64,000 bases of DNA from Polytrichum commune (GCA_950295325.1 OX485803.1:77763554-77827553), one strand, 5' to 3'; shown: positions 12,307 to 23,658, counted from the first letter of the stretch. The notes: generated from the letters alone by a model not told the origin. A program made the numbers and translations.

Positions 12307-12937
12307 ATGTCAAATGAGAAGAGACATACGGAAGACGACCGAGAAATACGTGATACGTTGAATGAATTAAACTTCATCACTTTTTGCGAGGCGATACTCA
12401 AGGAGACCGAAACTCAAGAGAAATTCTATCAAGTGGAGATTGAGGAATCCCTACTTTACAAATTGTGGCACACAACGGAAGAAATTTCAAATGAGCAACA
12501 AATCCAATTGGAACATTAAACCAAAAGAAACTAGAGCAAACAACAAAGAGGAACTAGTATCAAATTGGCCATGGGAATATCCAAACTACATCAAAGAATC
12601 TAACAAAGAAGGAGAATGGACTAGCACCAACCGATTTCTCGGATTAATTGTATGCATGAACCGAGTCTACATTAATCAAGCGTGGAGAAATTTTGAAGAA
12701 AGACGGATTAGTTTCACATACCGATCGGAGTTTGAGAAAAGAATCAAAGACTTACCCGAAGAATTACAAGCCATCATATTTTCAAAAGTGTGGAACAAAG
12801 GCAAGGATACATTGTGGGAATGCATGCCGGGAACGACAAAACAAAGTGGGTACCATTATAATCTAGAAGGGTTCTTTTACGACCTATACTACACACGAGT
12901 AATGGTACCGGCTACAATCAATGATTCCTTGGTTTGA
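12307..12937 (+). pseudogene. ORF1 copy A of the Ty3 element (before gag)
   Basis: Two overlapping frames: ATG at 12307 to 12519, then a second frame 12440-12937 (165 codons). The second encodes a motif chain WPWEYP, FTYRSEFE(K/R)RI, LPEELQA, IFSKVWN and GYHY that is repeated in the next ORF. Tat/Ogre elements have an uncharacterised ORF1 between the 5' LTR and gag, and this is in that position. The frame change suggests decay or a programmed frameshift; function unknown. Confidence 0.6.
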
Positions 12938-13538
12938 AAATATCCATTGCCGCGATAACTTACGAGAAAGATTAGAAGAAGGATCCGAGGAGAAGCATTT
13001 AATCGGACCACTTGAAGCCTCACATGTCGAAAGATCGATTTTGAGAAAAATTGAGAGATCGAACGTGAAAGGAGTATACGTGATTGAAGACACTATAGAA
13101 GATATTGACACCAAAGGAACCGAGAGTCATTGGCCTTGGGAATACCCAAAGTTTAGTGAAGACGAAAAGGTACTAACTCAATATGAAGGAGTAAAGAGGT
13201 TCCATGACTTGATGTGGAACATGCACAAAGTTTACAAAACAAAAGCAACCAAGAACTTTATCAAGAAACGAATTGGATTTACTTATCGATCGGAGTTTGA
13301 GAGGAGAATCTACGAACTACCGGAAGAACTACAAGCAAAGATATTCTCAAAGGTGTGGAATCACGGGAGAATTGGAATCGGAAAGCGGGCGAAAGGCGCC
13401 ACAAGTCATAGAGGGTACCACTACCCGCAAGAGGGACTATTATACAACTTGTACTTCGAAAGGGTGATGATAAAACTTTACAACGGACTAGAGAGGTTGG
13501 AAAATAGTGAGCGAGGGTTGATCAATTTTAACGAGTGA
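12921..13538 (+). CDS. ORF1 copy B of the Ty3 element (duplicate of copy A)
   Basis: A 205-codon frame beginning inside the end of copy A. After a charged N-terminal segment of about 65 residues it repeats the copy A signature in the same order: WPWEYP, FTYRSEFERRI, LPEELQAKIFSKVWN and GYHYPQEG. It has no zinc finger, signal peptide or membrane segment. Because the two copies share the domain but sit in different frames, the pair most likely arose by tandem duplication within the leader. Role unknown; ORF1 products of related elements are also uncharacterised. Confidence 0.6.
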   Translation: MIPWFENIHCRDNLRERLEEGSEEKHLIGPLEASHVERSILRKIERSNVKGVYVIEDTIEDIDTKGTESHWPWEYPKFSEDEKVLTQYEGVKRFHDLMWNMHKVYKTKATKNFIKKRIGFTYRSEFERRIYELPEELQAKIFSKVWNHGRIGIGKRAKGATSHRGYHYPQEGLLYNLYFERVMIKLYNGLERLENSERGLINFNE

Positions 13539-13577
13539 AAATTTTAAGAATAGATTGGGGAAAAAGAGGAACATTTT

Positions 13578-13855
13578 ATTGAGTCAAGAAACGATAGCGT
13601 GTCCTAAGAGTTGTACTAGCGAAAGGATGAGATAGATACACATAATTGAAGCCGGGAGGGCCGATTAGGGGTGATCTTGGGTCATGCTAAGTAGCGTTAA
13701 CGTACGACAAAGAGGAAGAGAAAATTAAATTGAGTGTTTCCTAAGAACCGTACTAGCGAAAGGATGAATATAGGTGCACATAGTTGAAGCCGGGAGGGCC
13801 AACTAGGGTGATCTAAGATCATGCTAAGTAGTGTTAATGTACGACGAAGAGGAAG
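13578..13855 (+). repeat. Tandem duplication of the gag leader
   Basis: Two copies of about 130-140 bp, 13578-13719 and 13730-13855. Both contain 'actagcgaaaggatga', 'gttgaagccgggaggg' (with variants) and 'catgctaagtag', and both end 'aagaggaag'. The second copy contains the gag start. Confidence 0.8.
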
Positions 13856-16800
13856 ACACTAGGGAACGAAGCCGTTCGCCGCCATCTAGGAGAGAGGCCG
13901 AGGCCGAACGTAGACATATTAACCGTATGCAACATGGAGTAAACCCCAATAGTGAAGAAGGAAGAGCCGAGAGGCAAAGAAAAGAGAGAGCGGAACGATA
14001 CGAGAGACGAGAGAGGCAAAGAGCCGCAGGTCTTGAAGTATCTAGATCACCATCCCCACCACTAACAAATGATAATCTAGACCGACCATCACCTTACGAA
14101 TACGAAAACATAAATAGAGAAGATCAAGGAGACACCGTTACTCCATTAGGGACATTTGAAACATACACTAGAGAGGGAACACCCCGGAATATTAATTTCG
14201 ATCAAGATACACAAGAAAGCATAGTAGAGAACGAAAATTCAACAACTCAAAGTGAGGAACCAACATCAAGACAAGTCAACCAAACATTTGAAGAATTTTT
14301 GCAACAAGTAAGGGCTAGTGAACAAAGATTTGACTATAGGGTACCGATTAATAGCACAACAAGATCCGGTACAACGTCATTAGGGACGAATATTGGAAGT
14401 TCCGGAGGAGGAAGAGGAAGTGGAACTATAGCCATGTCGGGAGGAGCACCACCCCCGCCTAGAAGAGGGAAGATACCTCTTCCCACATACAAAGGAAAAG
14501 AGGATCCGGACACTTACATACAAGAGTATGTCAATATATGTCATGCCAATCAAGAAGGAACCGATGCGGAGAAACTAAGATTGTTTCCGGTGACTCTTAA
14601 GAAAAAGGCACTAGAATGGTACACCCAATTTCCCGCGAATCACTTTTTGAATTGGAACGATTTAAAGACAACTTTTATCCAAAGATTCCGATCAACCAAA
14701 TCGGAAGGGGAGATCATCAACAACTTGTCACACGTAAAGCAAAAGAAAGATGAATCGGTGGAAGAATTCTATGAACGAGTAATGGTAGCGGCTGCAAAGA
14801 TTCAACCCGCGCCGGGAGAACAAATTAGAAAAACTTGGTTCATAAATGGACTAAGGAAAGAGTACGAAAAGTACGTGAACATTTTACCAAGTGATACCTT
14901 GGAGGAAGCATTAGCTTCGGCACGAAAGATTGAGATGAGCAAAACGAAAAGGGAAAGAATGAGAGAAGACGAATCAAGTGGAGATTCAAGTAGCGATTCC
15001 GACGGAGAAGCACGGAGAAAGAAGAAAAAGGGAAAGGCTAAGAAAGCCGATATTACTAAGGATGATTTAAAGGCTCTTAAACGAGAGATAGAGGAACTGG
15101 CAATCGGTACTCGGAAGTTTAGAACAGGAGTCACTTGCCAGAAATGCCGGAACGAAGGTCATTATTCGAATGAATGCCAATTAAAGAATTGCACAAATTG
15201 CAATAGTACTACCCACAATACAAATGAATGTGTTTATGATGGACGAAGGAGAGAAAGGAGATATGGAGTGAATCAAGTACAACCACAATTCAACAACAAC
15301 CGGAGAAGGGTGGGAGCCGAACCTCCGAGATTTAGAGATGAAGATAGACCGCGGTTCGGGGAGAATCGGCGAGATATGAGATACCCCTATCAAGGGAGAG
15401 ATAAGCAAAGGGATGAAGAATACCCCTATCACGGGCAGGAATACCGAAGAGGAGATCGGTACCCGTATGACAATTACCGGAGGGAAGCGACATACCCCTA
15501 CCGAAGCCAATACTACCCAAGGGAAGAAACATACCCCTTTACAGGCGGCCCTAGAGGACCTATTAATCACGGGAGATTGGAATACCCAAGGGATGTGATG
15601 GACAACAATGGCCAAAAAGCCGCGCCGAGAATCGGGTACACTGGCCTACCGCGACGGGAAGGCAACGCCGACGAGTGCTATTATTGTCATCAACCGGGTC
15701 ATAGAAAGCCGGAGTGCTCATTGTTTAGGAAACATCAAGATGAAGCGAATGATTACGCGAAGAAGCCCATGGTGGCGGCAAATGTAGTGACACCAAGTGT
15801 GTGTGTGATGACAAGAGCCCAAAGAGCGGCGAAAGAAAACTCTAAGGAAGAGAGTGAATTGGAAGATGAAGAAGATGATAGAAAGAGCGAAGACTCGGAG
15901 AATAGTGATAGTGATGATGAAAAGGATACTATAAAGGTTATGGATGAAGAAAGCGAAGAGCTTAGTGAGAATGAGAATGAGCCAAAGAATAGGCGAAAAG
16001 AACACGAGTCACAAGTGTTGCGGGATGCACCGGAGGACTCGGAGTGGAAGAAGAAGCGGGAGATACACCGCCAAGTAACGAATGAGATCAAGGAGATCCA
16101 ACGGGAAGCGGGCGAAGATCTTTTAGAGCCAGAAGATCTGGCCCCAAAGTACCGAAAATCCGCTAAGGGAGAAGCGATGAAAGAAGAACCCCGGACGAGG
16201 GTAGGACAAATTATTCGAAAAGTACTAGATTCAACTCAAGCAAATATCACAATAGGGCAACTCTTGGAGATAGCCCCTTATTGCAAAAGAAGGGTAATGG
16301 AAGCAATTTACATGAACGGGCGAGATGAGAGGGAAGTCCCTCAAACATATCTCGTAGCCACAAAAGATTTCGATGAAGAAATGCCGATGATCACAGTATG
16401 GACTAAGAATCGACGAATACCAAATGTGTTATTAGATGGAGGATCAGGAGTAAACATTATTACGGACACTTTAATGAGGAAACTAGGAATAGAGAAACAA
16501 CTTGAAGTGGCACCATTCACAATCAAGATGGCGGATCAACGGAAAGTAACGCCACTTGGAATCATCAAGAATTTGAAAATCAATATTGGAGGGTTAACTT
16601 TTAAGATTACCGTGACGGTAATTAAGATGGAGAATCAAGAGAATAGCTACTCAATGTTACTCGGACGGCCATGGCTTAAGCAAGCACGTGCCAAACACGA
16701 TTGGGGAAAGAGTCAACTAATTTTATATCAAAATGGAATAGATGTATGTATTGGTACAAATCGAAGACCGAAGCTTCCGGATTCATCAAGACCAATCAAC

Positions 16801-18969
16801 ATTGAAGGTTTTGATTGGGAAGCCGGATTGACCGATGAAGAGGAACAAGTAGTTTATCAAGCTTATCCAAGCTTACACCACATAGCCGATGTGGAGCTAG
16901 ATGGATTGAAGCAATTATATGAAACCGATTGCAATATGGTTATGACAAGCGTCGATGGAGAAAAGATGAAGAATATCAACAAAAAGGGGACTAAAACAAA
17001 GGCCAAGAAAGAAGAAAGGCAAGTCCCTAAACTCAAAGAAGGAACTCCAAAACAAAAAGAAGACATGGGAGAGAAACCAGTCTATCCACCTCACTTTTAT
17101 GAGATGAAGGAAGGAGAACAAACGATAGACCGAACACCGGCATCCGAAGCGGTGAAAGGGAAGACAATCGCCGGATGGACCATCGAAGATGAAGATATGA
17201 TAAAAGAAATTAACTTGGGAACAACGGAGGATCCCAAAATGGTACGAATAGGAAAGGAACTTGACCCGACCTATGAAAACCAAGTAATTGAGATATTAAG
17301 GGATTACAAGGATGTATTCGCATGGACGTATGAAGATATGAAAGGGATACCACCTCACATTTGTGAACATAAGATAGAGCTCAAACCAAATACCAAGCCG
17401 ATCAAGCAAAGTAGATATCGAATGAATCCGAACTATGCGGCGAAGGTGAAAGAGGAGATCGACAAATTGCTCAAGGCCGGATTCATCTACCCGGTAGATA
17501 GAGCGGAATGGCTCTCACCAATAGTGATAGTACCAAAGAAAAATGGGAAGTTAAGAGTATGCGTAGATTATCGGAAACTCAACGGAGCAACAAAATCCGA
17601 TCCATTTCCATTACCATTTACGGAAGAGATCCTTGAGACGGTAGCCGGACACGAAATGTTATCGCTACTAGACGGGTTTAGTGGCTACAATCAAGTAAGG
17701 GTAGCACCGGAGGATCAACCGAAAACTTGTTTTATTACGGAGTGGGGAGCTTATGCTACTAGAGTGATGTCATTTGGACTTATGAGTGCGCCATCTACTT
17801 TCCAAAGGGAAGTAATGACGATTTTCGCGGAGTTTCTAAATGATTTTATGAAAGTATTTTTGGACGATTTTAGTATATATGGGACAAAGGCGGATCATAT
17901 CAAACACCTTAAACTTTGTCTTCAACGATGTAGAGAGTGTGGATTAAGTCTTAATCCGGAGAAGTGCATGATTTGCATGACCTCGGGAAGATTACTCGGT
18001 CACGTAGTTTGCAAAGAGGGACTTTTGATAGATCCCAAAAAAATCTCCGTGATACAAAACTTACCACCACCAACAAATGTCAAGAGTTTACGAGCATTCT
18101 TAGGCTCGGTAACATACCATAGGAGATTCATATGGATGTTTGCACAAATTACGAGACCTCTTTATGCTCTCCTCAAAAAGGATGAAGCATTTGAATGGAC
18201 GACAAATTGCCAACAAACATTTGAACTAGTCAAGAGACTTCTAACTACGACACCAATACTAATGGCTCCAAATTGGTCAATGGAATTCCATGTCCATTGT
18301 GATGCATCAAACATAGCCATTGGAGCGGTACTAGCGCAAAAGGTGAATGGAAATATTGACTCACCTATATATTACGCAAGCCGATTACTAAATCAAGCGG
18401 AGAAAAATTATAGTACAACGGAACGCGAAGCATTAGCAATGGTATATTCGGTAAACAAATTCCGACATTACCTTTTGGCGAATCATTTCGTGTTTTACGT
18501 GGATCATCAAGCATTGTTATACTTGATAAATAGACCGATAATCTCGGGGAGAATCGCAAGATGGATGCTTCTTCTACAAGAATACGATTTTAAGATTGTG
18601 TATATGCCTGGGAGACGACACGTGATGGCGGATCACCTCTCAAGAATCGATAATGGAGAACCACCCACCAGAGTAAACGATCAACTACCAGATGCCAACT
18701 TATTTTGTATGGAGGTACTAGAAGAAGAAGATGATTACATGGAAGAAAATGGACAATCAAGTGAAGAAAATGAACAAGGAAAGGAAAATGTGACACCATG
18801 TCTTGAATGGTACATGGTATATACTCAACCAACGGAGGATTGGAGGAAACCATTCAAAGAATATCTCAAACATGGAAGATTGTTGACAATAGGTACAACG
18901 GAAGAAGAACAAACACGCATAAGAAGAGCGAGTGAACCTTACATGATGGATGGCGAAAAATTAATATGA
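13837..18969 (+). CDS. Gag-Pol polyprotein of the Ty3 element (Gag, protease, RT, RNase H)
   Basis: First ATG at 13837; about 1,710 codons to TGA at 18967-18969. Residue numbers are approximate. A charged N terminus (1-200) is followed by a retrotransposon Gag domain (about 210-370, LEWYTQF and TFIQRFRS). CCHC knuckles CQKCRNEGHYSNEC (about 436) and CTNCNSTTHNTNEC (about 452) are separated by a YPY-rich repeat from a third, CYYCHQPGHRKPEC (about 615). The protease has LLDGGSGVNII (about 867). RT shows RVCVDYRKLNG (about 1240) and the catalytic FLDDFS (about 1340). RNase H shows HCDASNIAIGAV (about 1488), TEREALAMVYS and DHQALLYL. All key RT and RNase H residues appear intact. After the TGA the same frame stays open to 20208, so Pol may extend by readthrough or have lost one codon. 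Confidence 0.93.
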   Translation: MYDEEEDTRERSRSPPSRREAEAERRHINRMQHGVNPNSEEGRAERQRKERAERYERRERQRAAGLEVSRSPSPPLTNDNLDRPSPYEYENINREDQGDTVTPLGTFETYTREGTPRNINFDQDTQESIVENENSTTQSEEPTSRQVNQTFEEFLQQVRASEQRFDYRVPINSTTRSGTTSLGTNIGSSGGGRGSGTIAMSGGAPPPPRRGKIPLPTYKGKEDPDTYIQEYVNICHANQEGTDAEKLRLFPVTLKKKALEWYTQFPANHFLNWNDLKTTFIQRFRSTKSEGEIINNLSHVKQKKDESVEEFYERVMVAAAKIQPAPGEQIRKTWFINGLRKEYEKYVNILPSDTLEEALASARKIEMSKTKRERMREDESSGDSSSDSDGEARRKKKKGKAKKADITKDDLKALKREIEELAIGTRKFRTGVTCQKCRNEGHYSNECQLKNCTNCNSTTHNTNECVYDGRRRERRYGVNQVQPQFNNNRRRVGAEPPRFRDEDRPRFGENRRDMRYPYQGRDKQRDEEYPYHGQEYRRGDRYPYDNYRREATYPYRSQYYPREETYPFTGGPRGPINHGRLEYPRDVMDNNGQKAAPRIGYTGLPRREGNADECYYCHQPGHRKPECSLFRKHQDEANDYAKKPMVAANVVTPSVCVMTRAQRAAKENSKEESELEDEEDDRKSEDSENSDSDDEKDTIKVMDEESEELSENENEPKNRRKEHESQVLRDAPEDSEWKKKREIHRQVTNEIKEIQREAGEDLLEPEDLAPKYRKSAKGEAMKEEPRTRVGQIIRKVLDSTQANITIGQLLEIAPYCKRRVMEAIYMNGRDEREVPQTYLVATKDFDEEMPMITVWTKNRRIPNVLLDGGSGVNIITDTLMRKLGIEKQLEVAPFTIKMADQRKVTPLGIIKNLKINIGGLTFKITVTVIKMENQENSYSMLLGRPWLKQARAKHDWGKSQLILYQNGIDVCIGTNRRPKLPDSSRPINIEGFDWEAGLTDEEEQVVYQAYPSLHHIADVELDGLKQLYETDCNMVMTSVDGEKMKNINKKGTKTKAKKEERQVPKLKEGTPKQKEDMGEKPVYPPHFYEMKEGEQTIDRTPASEAVKGKTIAGWTIEDEDMIKEINLGTTEDPKMVRIGKELDPTYENQVIEILRDYKDVFAWTYEDMKGIPPHICEHKIELKPNTKPIKQSRYRMNPNYAAKVKEEIDKLLKAGFIYPVDRAEWLSPIVIVPKKNGKLRVCVDYRKLNGATKSDPFPLPFTEEILETVAGHEMLSLLDGFSGYNQVRVAPEDQPKTCFITEWGAYATRVMSFGLMSAPSTFQREVMTIFAEFLNDFMKVFLDDFSIYGTKADHIKHLKLCLQRCRECGLSLNPEKCMICMTSGRLLGHVVCKEGLLIDPKKISVIQNLPPPTNVKSLRAFLGSVTYHRRFIWMFAQITRPLYALLKKDEAFEWTTNCQQTFELVKRLLTTTPILMAPNWSMEFHVHCDASNIAIGAVLAQKVNGNIDSPIYYASRLLNQAEKNYSTTEREALAMVYSVNKFRHYLLANHFVFYVDHQALLYLINRPIISGRIARWMLLLQEYDFKIVYMPGRRHVMADHLSRIDNGEPPTRVNDQLPDANLFCMEVLEEEDDYMEENGQSSEENEQGKENVTPCLEWYMVYTQPTEDWRKPFKEYLKHGRLLTIGTTEEEQTRIRRASEPYMMDGEKLI
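15371..15545 (+). repeat. YPY-rich peptide repeat within Gag
   Basis: Imperfect repeats of 'gaatacccctatc' coding for YPY followed by basic and acidic residues (YPYQG, YPYHG, YPYDN, YPYRS, YPFTG). They lie between the second and third zinc knuckles and form a probably disordered, RNA-binding linker. Confidence 0.75.
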
Positions 18970-20211
18970 ATTTCTCCTAGTGGAGAATCAAAAACATGCA
19001 TAGAGGGACAAATTATTGAGGAAATCATTTCAGAAGCACATGAACAAGAAGGGCAACATCAAACGTTTGAAGACACATGGTTCACCATACTAAGCGGACC
19101 ATATTGGTGGCCAACAAGAAAAAGAGACGTAGCGAGTTATTGCGGAGATTGTCCGGTTTGTTTACAACAAAATGAAGGAATAGTACATGAACAAGAAAAC
19201 GACACTTTGATATTAGATTCAAACACGGACGAAGAATCAACCACGGAAGAAAATCAAGCAACAAATTGGAGAACACCTTACTTGGAGTACTTGAGAAATG
19301 GACAAGTACGTGGAGAAAATATTTCAAATGAAAAACAACTTCAATGGGCAAACAAATGCAAGCGGTTCGTTCTGGATAGAGGAACTTTGATAAGATTACT
19401 ACCCAACGGAGATACACGAATATGCGTTACACGAAGTCGAGGAGGAAAGCTAATAGCGGCAACACACAACGGAAAGGGAAAGCATTTAACCTTACCAATG
19501 ACTAAACAATTAATATTCTTTAGTCCTTATTGGCGGCCAACAATTGACGAGGACATCAAATATCATGCGGAATACGAATGTGAAGAATGCATGTTACAAC
19601 TCGATGAGAAGCAAGAAGAGATGAATTTAAAAGGTAAACAAACGACTACATCAAAGGAGATCTCACCATCGGATTGGAGAAAACCTTACGTCGAATACTT
19701 ATCATTCGGAGAAGTAACTAGCAACGATTTGACCGGAGAAGAGAAGGAACGGATTGCGAATAGAAGCCAATTCTTCGCCATCATAGATGGCAAACTAATG
19801 AGACAATTTGTTGCCAACGAGATACCAAAGGAATGCATATCGGAGAATCGGATACAAAGACTCTTAAAGGAACTTCATGAAAAACATCAAACATGTGAAG
19901 AAATGATAAGGGAAGCGTCACAAGGACCATATTGGTGGCCTACGATGACTCGCGACATTCAAAGTTTTATCAAACAAAACAAACAAGGAAATGGTACTTC
20001 AACAATGCGACAAAAGAATGGTTCAACCAAAATAGATTGGAGAGTACCAATAATGGAATGTTTGAACAATGGAAAAACCGTGAATCAAAATCTATTGGAA
20101 GAGGAAAATGGAACATACTTTACGGAGAAAGGAGAATTACGTATATTCTACAAGGGGCAAAGAGTGGTAAGAAGATATTTACCGTACAAACAAAAAATCA
20201 AAATTTTTTAG
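18970..20211 (+). pseudogene. Integrase region with repeated HHCC zinc-binding modules, no catalytic core
   Basis: Same frame as Gag-Pol, open from 18970 to TAG at 20209-20211. Three modules follow one another, each starting with a WR(K/T)P(Y/F)xEYL segment and ending near a YWWPT or YWRPT signature. Module 1 (from 18838, across the TGA) has HEQEGQH...CGDC. Module 2 (about 19264-19600) has HNGKGKH...CEEC. Module 3 (about 19671-19980) keeps HEKH and YWWPT but lacks the Cys pair. A fourth partial module begins with DWRVPIMECL at 20035. In a normal Ty3 integrase one HHCC module precedes a DDE core. Here I see no core before the GPY/F-like domain that follows. Integration in cis is therefore unlikely. 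Confidence 0.75.
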
Positions 20212-20952
20212 CAACAAAGATGGATGGGACCCTACACCATTACAAAGGTTCATGATGACAACACCGTTCAAATCGAAAACAAATATCAAAAGGACCTTGG
20301 ACGATGGAGATCTAGTAATTTTTTACTATATGATTGGGTTAACCCCAATCAAGTCATTACACTTGACCAAAAGGAAATGGAAGTATCAACACCACTACAT
20401 TACGAAGAGATGCACCACAAAATGTTGGAATGCTACTCTATACAACCAAGGAGAAAAGGAACTTTAAATGAGGAAGTTACCGACGACGTAAAAGTTACAA
20501 AAATTGGGAAAATATGTACTCAATTTTTAACAGAAAGTGATCATTTCAAAAAGAGTGCACCACACCTATATTTATCGAAGAATTCATACACGAGCACACC
20601 ATCTGATTATGATACAACAATCAAGGACAACACATATGACAAGTACAACGTACTTTCAAAGCCAAAGACGGCAACCATGTTAACCACTAAGTGGTTACGA
20701 CACATGTGGGGCATTTGGAACTTAATTTGCATGAGATGTACAATTCAAAATTGGAACTTACATCCAGGCAATTCATCCATCCAATCCGCAATTATTAATT
20801 TTTCAAGGGTACATTCAAGAATTACGAATGAGAATATTAAAGGGAATTATTTCACAAATCAAACACCAAGAGAAAAGCTTCAACCACAATTGGAAGAACT
20901 TCAAAAGATCAAACCAAGAATTTCAAAGTTATTATCAAAATTCCATGCTTAA
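20212..20952 (+). pseudogene. Integrase C-terminal (GPY/F-like) domain and tail
   Basis: Continues the Gag-Pol frame after the TAG at 20209. WMGPYTITKVHDDNTVQ at about 20221-20271 is a clear GPY/F module, the chromatin/DNA-binding end of Ty3 integrases. It is followed by a charged tail of about 200 residues with no recognised domain, ending at TAA 20950-20952. The stop before it has the context TAG CAA. Whether this part is ever translated is unknown. Confidence 0.7.
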
Positions 20953-23642
20953 GTCCAATTTGATTTTTATTGGAGAGGTCCGCACAAGGCAGACCTCAAC
21001 AAAGGCAAGAACACTACACAAGGCAACGTTCTCTTTAATGTTTACCTGTACAAAGGATACCACAAGTCAGAATGAATCACCACGAGAAGAAATTACAATA
21101 GAAGGGCACAATGATTGGGGAGAACCGGCAGTTTGTTACAAATGAACCGGTTGAAGTTCACGACTACATGAAAATTACTCACCGTTTTAGAGGAATTTAT
21201 AGAATATACCCCAAATTAATAAAGGAAAACTGGAGGATGTCAACATGTAACCAGTTGGACTTGCAAGCACTAGGATCTCAACCGGCTATGCCCAAACATC
21301 TTCCCAATCAAGGGAAGGGCATAAAGGAAATACCTTTTATCATCCCATAAGTAAGAGGATGAAATATCTTGTCAAATATTATGGGGTCAAGAAGCTTACC
21401 TGGACCAACCAGCTGGAACCGCCAGCAAATCTCAAGAAGAGTAACCGAACCAACCAACTACATCATTACTAGGACTGAGCTAAGCAAGCCAGAAACAGAA
21501 TCACATACGCTATTTAAGGGGGAACTAAACAGTTTTAGTCCTCTTTTCCACTTAATCAAAGTGAAGGTCAAGAAAGGTCTGCCTTGTTGAAAGAACCCTG
21601 TGTTATAGTCGGAGAATGATAGAAGCCTTCTTCAGCTTAGCAACTGCGCCAAATTACCAATAGCTCTCAGATCACTTAGTTTAGTCTGTGGCACTTTCCA
21701 AGCACATAACAGATTTGCTTTCATAAACTTCGAATATTTGGGTGATCAGCTGATAGTTAAGGATGATTCTAAAATAGAGGCTGGCATTCTAATGCCTTCA
21801 GAATTAATAGAGATAGTAGCCCTCAAAAAGAGGAAAATAGAATCAGAAACGGCGAGTCATCGAAGGAAGGGCCATCTGCTTTGATCGCCATAGCCGAACC
21901 AGTAGATACAGTCGGCACAAGCACAAACATCGTTCGCATAAATGGGACTTGTGGCAATGGAACTTACAAGAATATAAAGCTACTACACTCAAGAAAATCA
22001 GAAATTTGAGACCTGGATCGCCCAAACAACTCGCAAAAGGGAGAATCAGACTCAAGGCGAGACTCTCACACAACCGCATTGTCAAGCCAAATTCTTACAA
22101 AAGACAAAGGAAGACTTGCAACTTCAGGTTCAACAATCGACCAAACAATTGAAGATTGCATCGGAGAATTACCAGAAGCTCACTGAAACAACTCAACTTA
22201 GAGAAATGAGCTCCCAGAAGGAGCAAAACCTGCAACAACTTTTGAAATTGAAAATTCAAAATACACAGATTGGAGCAGGAGCTCAAAGAAATGAGCATTC
22301 AAAAAGAGCAGCTTAGCAACAATTAAGGTCTTTACAGAACCAGCAAGTGAGCGAATTAGCAGAGAAACCACCCAACAAAAAGAGAATAATTGCGCATCAA
22401 TTGGAACACACAAAAGGCAACTCGTCCAATGAAAGAAAAGAAAAGAAAAGAAAAGGAAAAACCACAGATCATAGTTCCTCCAGGGGAAGCAACAATGGAA
22501 GAGAATATGTTTATAAGCACACATGGAATTGGTACATCAGATCTGAACACAGCAGCATTACAAGACAATCATTTGAAATTTAGTCAACCAAGCCAACTTT
22601 TGAAAGAATGGATTATGGGTGTTCAACTAACAGCACCGAATGAGAGCAGGCATTCGTCATAAATTTAAAAGGGACTCCCAGTACACAAACTGAAATTTCA
22701 GTTTTGAAAATACAAATATAGACTTTGAGTGTCAAATATGCCGCAGAAGAAACACAAGTCACCTTCGACAAATCTTAGGTACTCCAGCGAGAGATCCACC
22801 CTCGAAAGCCCAACTCACCCAAAAGTCGAAGCTTTCGACATGTCGCTTCGAAGAGATCCCGATTGCAGACATTCCACAATTCGGAACAAGAGCAGAAGCA
22901 AAGAGGAACTTGTTACAGATTGTGCAATCATCCAGCTGGAGCCTAAATCCAGCACCTTAGACAACTCGGCCAAACTATCGCAGCTCTTAGACTTTAAATC
23001 TGAACTTCAAACCCTACAAGCTAACTACGCCATCGCCGATGAGAAGCATTCCCGGGCCAGCACATCCGCTCAAGCTTAGTTACATGACCTGCAACAAAGG
23101 AACAGATCACAGCCAAGGCATTAGCACTTGCGGCCGAAAAGCAAAGGAGATCTAAGACTACAACTCGAACATATGCAGACTACTTACGCCATATCAGAGG
23201 AGAAAAATCGCCAGACCACCGAAGATGCTCAACTCCAAAGACAAGAGCTTCTACACAAATACACCCTCCTGCAGACTCAGTATGCTGCGACAGAAGAACA
23301 AGCTCGCCACACAGCCGAAACTACCAAGGCCCAGATTGAAGACTATTCTTTCAGATATCAAGGACATGAGCATCCAGAAGCAACCGCTAGTCGAAAAGCT
23401 AGCAATCCTAGAGGAACAACACAAGCAAGAGATGGTTGAGAGAAACCGAATTGAGAAGGAACTTCAGACAAAAATTTAAGGAGATGACAGAATATTGCAC
23501 ACATCAGAAAGAGTCACTCAAAGGTACTCTTCAACAACTTCAACACATTAGGGCAGCAATGCTCACACTCAAGGACCAAACTTACAATCATATCCAGGGA
23601 CTATGAAAATCCCTAAAAGATCTTGAGGGCAAGATCTAACCC
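20953..23642 (+). other. Decayed 3' internal region of the Ty3 element with coiled-coil repeats
   Basis: Between the integrase tail and the polypurine tract there are only short frames. From about 22100 they are rich in Gln, Glu and Leu. From 22980 to 23345 a peptide motif of the form LQxxYAxxEEKxR (LQANYAIADEK, MQTTYAISEEK, LQTQYAATEEQ) recurs about every 30-50 residues across frames and stops, so it is the ruin of a coiled-coil ORF. An A/G-rich stretch lies at 22431-22463. Confidence 0.6.
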
Positions 23643-23658
23643 TGGGGAGGGGGTAAAA
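23643..23658 (+). other. Polypurine tract of the Ty3 element
   Basis: TGGGGAGGGGGTAAAA directly precedes the 3' LTR at 23659, the expected site for plus-strand priming. Confidence 0.85.

Noticed and set aside
15181-16091. Minus-strand frames of 66-144 codons across Gag
   Set aside because: Shadows of the strongly biased Gag linker; no start context or domain.
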